Positions 6,159 through 9,127 of a DNA stretch of 9,127 bases are shown here, one piece after another. Within the stretch, counting starts at the first letter, position 1, and each line of letters opens with the position of its first letter. Origin of the DNA: Oscillospiraceae bacterium (GTDB lineage Bacteria > Bacillota > Clostridia > Oscillospirales > Ruminococcaceae); NCBI GenBank assembly GCA_016295545.1, contig JAEDLA010000042.1:1-9127 (forward strand). Direction: 5' to 3'. The notes beneath the pieces were generated by a model. It did no database searches. It was given only the letters and a program-made list of their open reading frames with translations, and had not been told where the DNA came from. A program made the position numbers and the translations under genes.

Positions 6159-7973
6159 ATGAAAGAACTCTCTTATCCCTTTGACGGGAAATATTTGCGC
6201 AGAAACCGCCGGAAGCTGCGGAATGCTCTCCTTTCCGGCACTAATCAGAGAATCAGGAAGAAAATAGCTGTTCTTGGCGGCTCTACGGCTGATGATGTTG
6301 ATTTGATGCTGGAGCTTTTTCTCCTTGACGCCGGAATTGAACCGGAATTTTACGTATCAGAATATAATAAATTCTATGAGGACGCAATGTTCGGCAATCC
6401 TGAGCTTGACAGCTTCAAGCCGGATATCATCTATATTCACACAACCTGCCGCAACCTTACAATGGTTCCGGAAAGCCTTTCTGAATCTCCTGAGACAGTT
6501 CAGAACAAGCTTACAGAGCAGTTTGAGGTGTTTAAGCAGATGTGGATAAAGCTGATGCAGAAGTTCTCCTGTCCCATAATTCAGAACAATTTTGAGATTC
6601 CTCTGTGCCGTCCCTCGGGCAGCTATGACGGCTGGGGAGATGCCGGAAAATCGGCTTTTATAAATCGCCTTAATGTGATGATGTCCGATTACGCTCGTCA
6701 TAACAATGGCTTTTACATCAACGACATCAACTACCTTTCAGCAGCAGTAGGACTAAAAAAATGGCATAACAGCGAGGAATGGTATCTTTACAAATATGCG
6801 GTCAGTCTTGAAGCCTGTCCCGACCTTGCTTTCAGTGTCGCAAACATTGTGAAATCAGTTTTCGGCAAGAACAAAAAGGTAATTGCTCTCGACCTTGACA
6901 ATACCCTCTGGGGCGGTGTTATCGGAGATGACGGTCAGGAGGGCATAGAGCTTGGCGAAGAAACAGCGGTGGGCGAATCTTTCAGGGATTTTCAGAGGTA
7001 TCTCAGGGAATACCGAAGCTTTGGCGTTCTGCTGACGGTCTGCTCAAAAAATGATGAGGAAAACGCTGTTCTTGGACTAAATCACCCTGAATCACAGCTG
7101 AAGCCTGTTGATTTTACCCTTATTAAAGCCAACTGGAACAGCAAGGACAGGAATATTGAGGAATCTGCCGATGAGCTAAATCTGCTGCCGGAAAGCTTTG
7201 TTTTTGTGGACGATAATCCGGCTGAGTGCGCTATTGTATCAGCTCAGCTGCCGGAGGTTCAGACGGTGAACTTCCAGAACGTCTCCGAAGCAATGTATAA
7301 GCTGAGCAGAAGCGGATTTTTTGAGGTGACCTCACTTTCTGCCGACGACCTAAAACGTACAGAGATGTACGCTGCCAATGCACGGAGAGCGGCTCAGCGC
7401 AAAAGCTTTGAAAGCTACAGCGACTATCTTCTCAGCCTTGAAATGGAGGCTGTTATTGAGGATTTCCGTCCGGTGTGCCTGCAAAGGATAACACAGCTCA
7501 CCAATAAAAGCAATCAGTTCAATCTGACTACGAAGCGCTATACTCAGCAGGAAATGGAGGAAGTTTCCGCAAGTTCTGAGCATATCAGGCTTTACGGACG
7601 TCTTGCAGACAAATTCGGTGACAATGGCATTGTTTCCGTAGTTATCGGCTGTAAAAAGGGCAGGGAGCTTCATATTGAGCTGTGGCTTATGAGCTGCCGT
7701 GTGCTCAAACGTGACATGGAGCTTGCAATGCTTGATGAGCTTGTCCGCTGCTGCCGTGAAGCCGGAATTGACCGGATAATCGGCTATTATTACAAAACAC
7801 CGAAGAACAGCATGGTTGCGGAGCTTTTCGGTACGCTGGGCTTCGCTCTGACGGAAAAAAAGGAAAACGGCGATTCGGTATGGTGTCTTGAAACTGCCGG
7901 ATACATAAATCAGAATAAAGTTATTGAAGTAAACAAGGAAAGGGAGAAAAATTATGGCAATGAACAGAAATGA
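6159..7973 (+). CDS. FkbH-family HAD-IIIC acyl-ACP loading enzyme
   Basis: A 604-aa cytoplasmic protein in three parts. An N-terminal domain (about 30-230) has the GGST motif at 40-43. The HAD domain (about 240-372) carries DLDNTLWGG (245-253, nucleophile D245 and acid/base D247), the VCSKND motif (294-299, with C295 in the place of the proposed acyl-binding cysteine) and FVDDNP (349-354). The C-terminal GNAT-like domain (about 430-580) holds the family hallmark LTNKSNQFNLTTKRY (447-461). Characterised FkbH proteins dephosphorylate 1,3-bisphosphoglycerate and load the glyceryl group onto an ACP thiol; they belong to polyketide pathways. No dehydrogenases of the methoxymalonyl-ACP route lie nearby, so the product may stay glyceryl. 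The gene starts immediately after the DHHW stop and overlaps the ACP gene by 20 bp, strongly suggesting joint function. The family is secure; the substrate is inferred. Confidence 0.92.
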   Translation: MKELSYPFDGKYLRRNRRKLRNALLSGTNQRIRKKIAVLGGSTADDVDLMLELFLLDAGIEPEFYVSEYNKFYEDAMFGNPELDSFKPDIIYIHTTCRNLTMVPESLSESPETVQNKLTEQFEVFKQMWIKLMQKFSCPIIQNNFEIPLCRPSGSYDGWGDAGKSAFINRLNVMMSDYARHNNGFYINDINYLSAAVGLKKWHNSEEWYLYKYAVSLEACPDLAFSVANIVKSVFGKNKKVIALDLDNTLWGGVIGDDGQEGIELGEETAVGESFRDFQRYLREYRSFGVLLTVCSKNDEENAVLGLNHPESQLKPVDFTLIKANWNSKDRNIEESADELNLLPESFVFVDDNPAECAIVSAQLPEVQTVNFQNVSEAMYKLSRSGFFEVTSLSADDLKRTEMYAANARRAAQRKSFESYSDYLLSLEMEAVIEDFRPVCLQRITQLTNKSNQFNLTTKRYTQQEMEEVSASSEHIRLYGRLADKFGDNGIVSVVIGCKKGRELHIELWLMSCRVLKRDMELAMLDELVRCCREAGIDRIIGYYYKTPKNSMVAELFGTLGFALTEKKENGDSVWCLETAGYINQNKVIEVNKEREKNYGNEQK

Positions 7974-8205
7974 TATTATTAAAAGACTTACTGAGGTTTT
8001 CAGAGACGTTTTTGACGACAGCTCAATTGTGATAACGGACAAAACTACCTCTGCTGATATAGAGGACTGGGACAGCATTGAGCATATCAATCTTATTGGT
8101 GCTGTTGAGGACGAATTTGGTCTGCGTTTTAAGATGAAAGAAGTCTCAGGCATGAAAAATGTCGGGGAAATGATTGATATTATCTCCGAGAGAGGTAAAA
8201 GATAA
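7954..8205 (+). CDS. Stand-alone acyl carrier protein
   Basis: An 83-aa acidic carrier protein of normal ACP length. The phosphopantetheine site is S41 in DWDSIEHINLI (38-48), and the final helix KNVGEMIDII is typical. Because it follows the FkbH gene directly, it is probably the dedicated carrier for that loader and the donor for the MBOAT, as DltC is for DltB. It is less likely to be the housekeeping fatty-acid ACP, which normally sits with fab genes. The start at 7954 overlaps the FkbH gene by 20 bp and has GGGAG at 7942-7946, 7 nt away; a second in-frame ATG at 7960 is less well placed. No phosphopantetheinyl transferase is in the window, so a general one must act in trans. Confidence 0.93.
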   Translation: MAMNRNDIIKRLTEVFRDVFDDSSIVITDKTTSADIEDWDSIEHINLIGAVEDEFGLRFKMKEVSGMKNVGEMIDIISERGKR

Positions 8206-9041
8206 TGAGTAAAAAGGTGAAAAAGCGCATAGCATTCTGCATTGCGCTTTTTACCATAATTATGCTGTATTGCTGGGGATTTTCCCTGAAATGCGAAGAA
8301 TATAAAATAAGCTCTGATAAGATAAGCAGTACAGTCAGGCTTGTTTTTGTCTCCGATTTGCACAACTGCTTCTATGGCGGCACTGACCAGTCGGGGATAA
8401 TTGACAAAATTGAGGAAATTCAGCCTGATGCGGTGCTTTTCGGCGGCGATGTCATAGACCAGTACGGCGGTACGAAATACTCACTGAAATTAATGAAAAG
8501 TGCTGCTGAAAAATATCCCTGCTTCTACACTCACGGAAATCACGAAGAAATGCGTGACGATATCGACAGCTTTTACGCTGAGGTGGACAAGCTGAATATT
8601 CACCGCCTTGATGGGCAGGGAGCTGAATTAACTGTAAACAGACAGAAAATCAAGGTTTACGGCGTTTCTGATGCATATATGCAGGGAAAGAAAAAAACTC
8701 AGCTTCAGGACTGCCTTGACGATCTGGACAACAGCTGTTATAACATTCTTCTTGCCCATTCACCGGAGCAGTACACAGAGTATTTTGAATCCAGTAACAA
8801 AGTGCAGTTTGACCTGGTGCTTTCCGGTCATGCTCACGGAGGACAGTGGAGGATTCCGGGGATTCTTGAACAAGGCGTGTATTCTCCGGACCAGGGAATT
8901 TTTCCTGATTATACCAACGGACAGTTTTCCTACGGAGATTCAGTTCACATCGTCAGCAGGGGACTTGCAAGACCGCTGAGAATGATTTTTATTCCCAGAG
9001 TTTTCAATCGTCCGGAGCTTTCGGTTATCAGTATAAACTGA
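8205..9041 (+). CDS. Membrane-anchored calcineurin-like metallophosphoesterase
   Basis: A 278-aa protein with a basic start, one N-terminal membrane span (about 8-28) and a catalytic domain of the YkuE/YaeI-like class, probably facing outward. All metal-binding motifs are present: SDLH (50-53, D51/H53), GGDVID (80-85, D82), HGNHE (110-114, N112/H113), LAHSP (183-187, H185) and SGHAHGG (207-213, H209/H211). The family tail SRGL with FNRPEL (267-272) is also kept. It begins within the ACP stop codon (TAATG, 1-base overlap) and has GAGAGAGG upstream, so it is translationally coupled to the acylation genes. Relatives hydrolyse phosphodiesters or pyrophosphates of lipids and glycans, but the substrate cannot be read from sequence. 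A part in recycling a phospho-carrier or trimming the modified polymer is speculation. Confidence 0.9.
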   Translation: MSKKVKKRIAFCIALFTIIMLYCWGFSLKCEEYKISSDKISSTVRLVFVSDLHNCFYGGTDQSGIIDKIEEIQPDAVLFGGDVIDQYGGTKYSLKLMKSAAEKYPCFYTHGNHEEMRDDIDSFYAEVDKLNIHRLDGQGAELTVNRQKIKVYGVSDAYMQGKKKTQLQDCLDDLDNSCYNILLAHSPEQYTEYFESSNKVQFDLVLSGHAHGGQWRIPGILEQGVYSPDQGIFPDYTNGQFSYGDSVHIVSRGLARPLRMIFIPRVFNRPELSVISIN

Positions 9042-9075
9042 AACAATGCAAATCAATTTTTACTTTATGGCATAA

Positions 9076-9100
9076 TTTAAGGGGACGCCGTCCCCTTAAA
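9076..9100. terminator. Hairpin after the operon, possible terminator
   Basis: An 11-bp perfect stem, TTTAAGGGGAC (9076-9086) with GTCCCCTTAAA (9090-9100), around a GCC loop starts 34 nt after the metallophosphoesterase stop. The U run is weak (only the TT inside the arm), so efficiency is doubtful. It is the best candidate for the operon's end and could work in either direction. Confidence 0.5.
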
Positions 9101-9112
9101 ATCCCCTGCAAA

Positions 9113-9127
9113 AGGGACAAAGTCCCT
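9113..9127. repeat. Second hairpin cut by the window edge
   Basis: AGGGAC (9113-9118), AAA, GTCCCT (9122-9127) is a 6-bp stem that reaches the last base. The bases before it (TGCAAA) suggest that the stem continues beyond the window and ends in TTTTGCA, which would supply a proper T run for termination. Its core resembles the hairpin at 9076-9100. That the stem extends is inference. Confidence 0.4.

Noticed and set aside
3209..8205. A polyketide or methoxymalonyl-ACP biosynthetic cluster, suggested by FkbH plus ACP
   Set aside because: There is no ketosynthase, acyl-CoA dehydrogenase, 3-hydroxyacyl dehydrogenase or methyltransferase; the other partners are membrane and extracellular acyltransferases.
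7350..8363. A 337-codon minus-strand frame
   Set aside because: It lies opposite the FkbH end, the ACP and the phosphoesterase start, all of which have intact motifs. Its translation shows no family features, so it is an antisense shadow.
1..9127. CRISPR arrays, tRNA or rRNA genes, insertion sequences, phage or toxin-antitoxin genes
   Set aside because: No regular spaced repeats, cloverleaf, rRNA-like segments, transposase or integrase motifs were seen on either strand.

Overview
The window looks like chromosomal DNA from a fibre-degrading gut or rumen Firmicute of the Ruminococcus type, probably near R. flavefaciens or R. champanellensis. The main reason is the first gene. It encodes a secreted xylanase/deacetylase with a two-repeat dockerin, in the order GH11-CBM22-dockerin-CE4, which matches the layout I remember for XynB of R. 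flavefaciens 17. AT-rich intergenic DNA and clear Shine-Dalgarno sites agree. The species is inference; no rRNA or other marker is present.

Layout. Bases 1-501 hold a hairpin terminator of something upstream (90-127) and a long AT-rich control region. That region carries two related 19-bp tandem-repeat sites in opposite orientation (213-231 and 385-403). The second lies just upstream of an extended -10 (409-417), with no good -35. The xylanase gene (502-2655) follows and ends at a strong terminator (2670-2711). Bases 2712-3208 hold no convincing gene but do hold a good promoter (2895-2923), which predicts a leader of about 280 nt.

From 3209 to 9041 there is a compact five-gene plus-strand operon: an AlgI/DltB-type MBOAT acyltransferase, an AlgJ-like DHHW/SGNH membrane-anchored transferase, an FkbH-family HAD-IIIC protein, an acyl carrier protein, and a membrane-anchored metallophosphoesterase. 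The last four genes are stop-to-start adjacent or overlapping. Between the first two lies a 25-bp hairpin whose imperfections are all G.U pairs on the plus-strand RNA. The window ends in two small GC-rich hairpins.

How the genes may work together. The operon has the architecture of the dlt (teichoic acid D-alanylation) system with a different loading enzyme. ACP would stand in for DltC, MBOAT for DltB and DHHW for DltD, while an FkbH-type loader replaces the adenylating enzyme DltA. Characterised FkbH proteins make glyceryl-S-ACP from 1,3-bisphosphoglycerate. The testable proposal is therefore that this operon places a glyceryl (or similar three-carbon hydroxyacyl) ester on an extracellular glycan. 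The MBOAT ends in FLYWRF, which fits the C-terminal acyl-shuttle hexapeptide described for such systems. I cannot judge from the sequence whether this gene combination has been described before.
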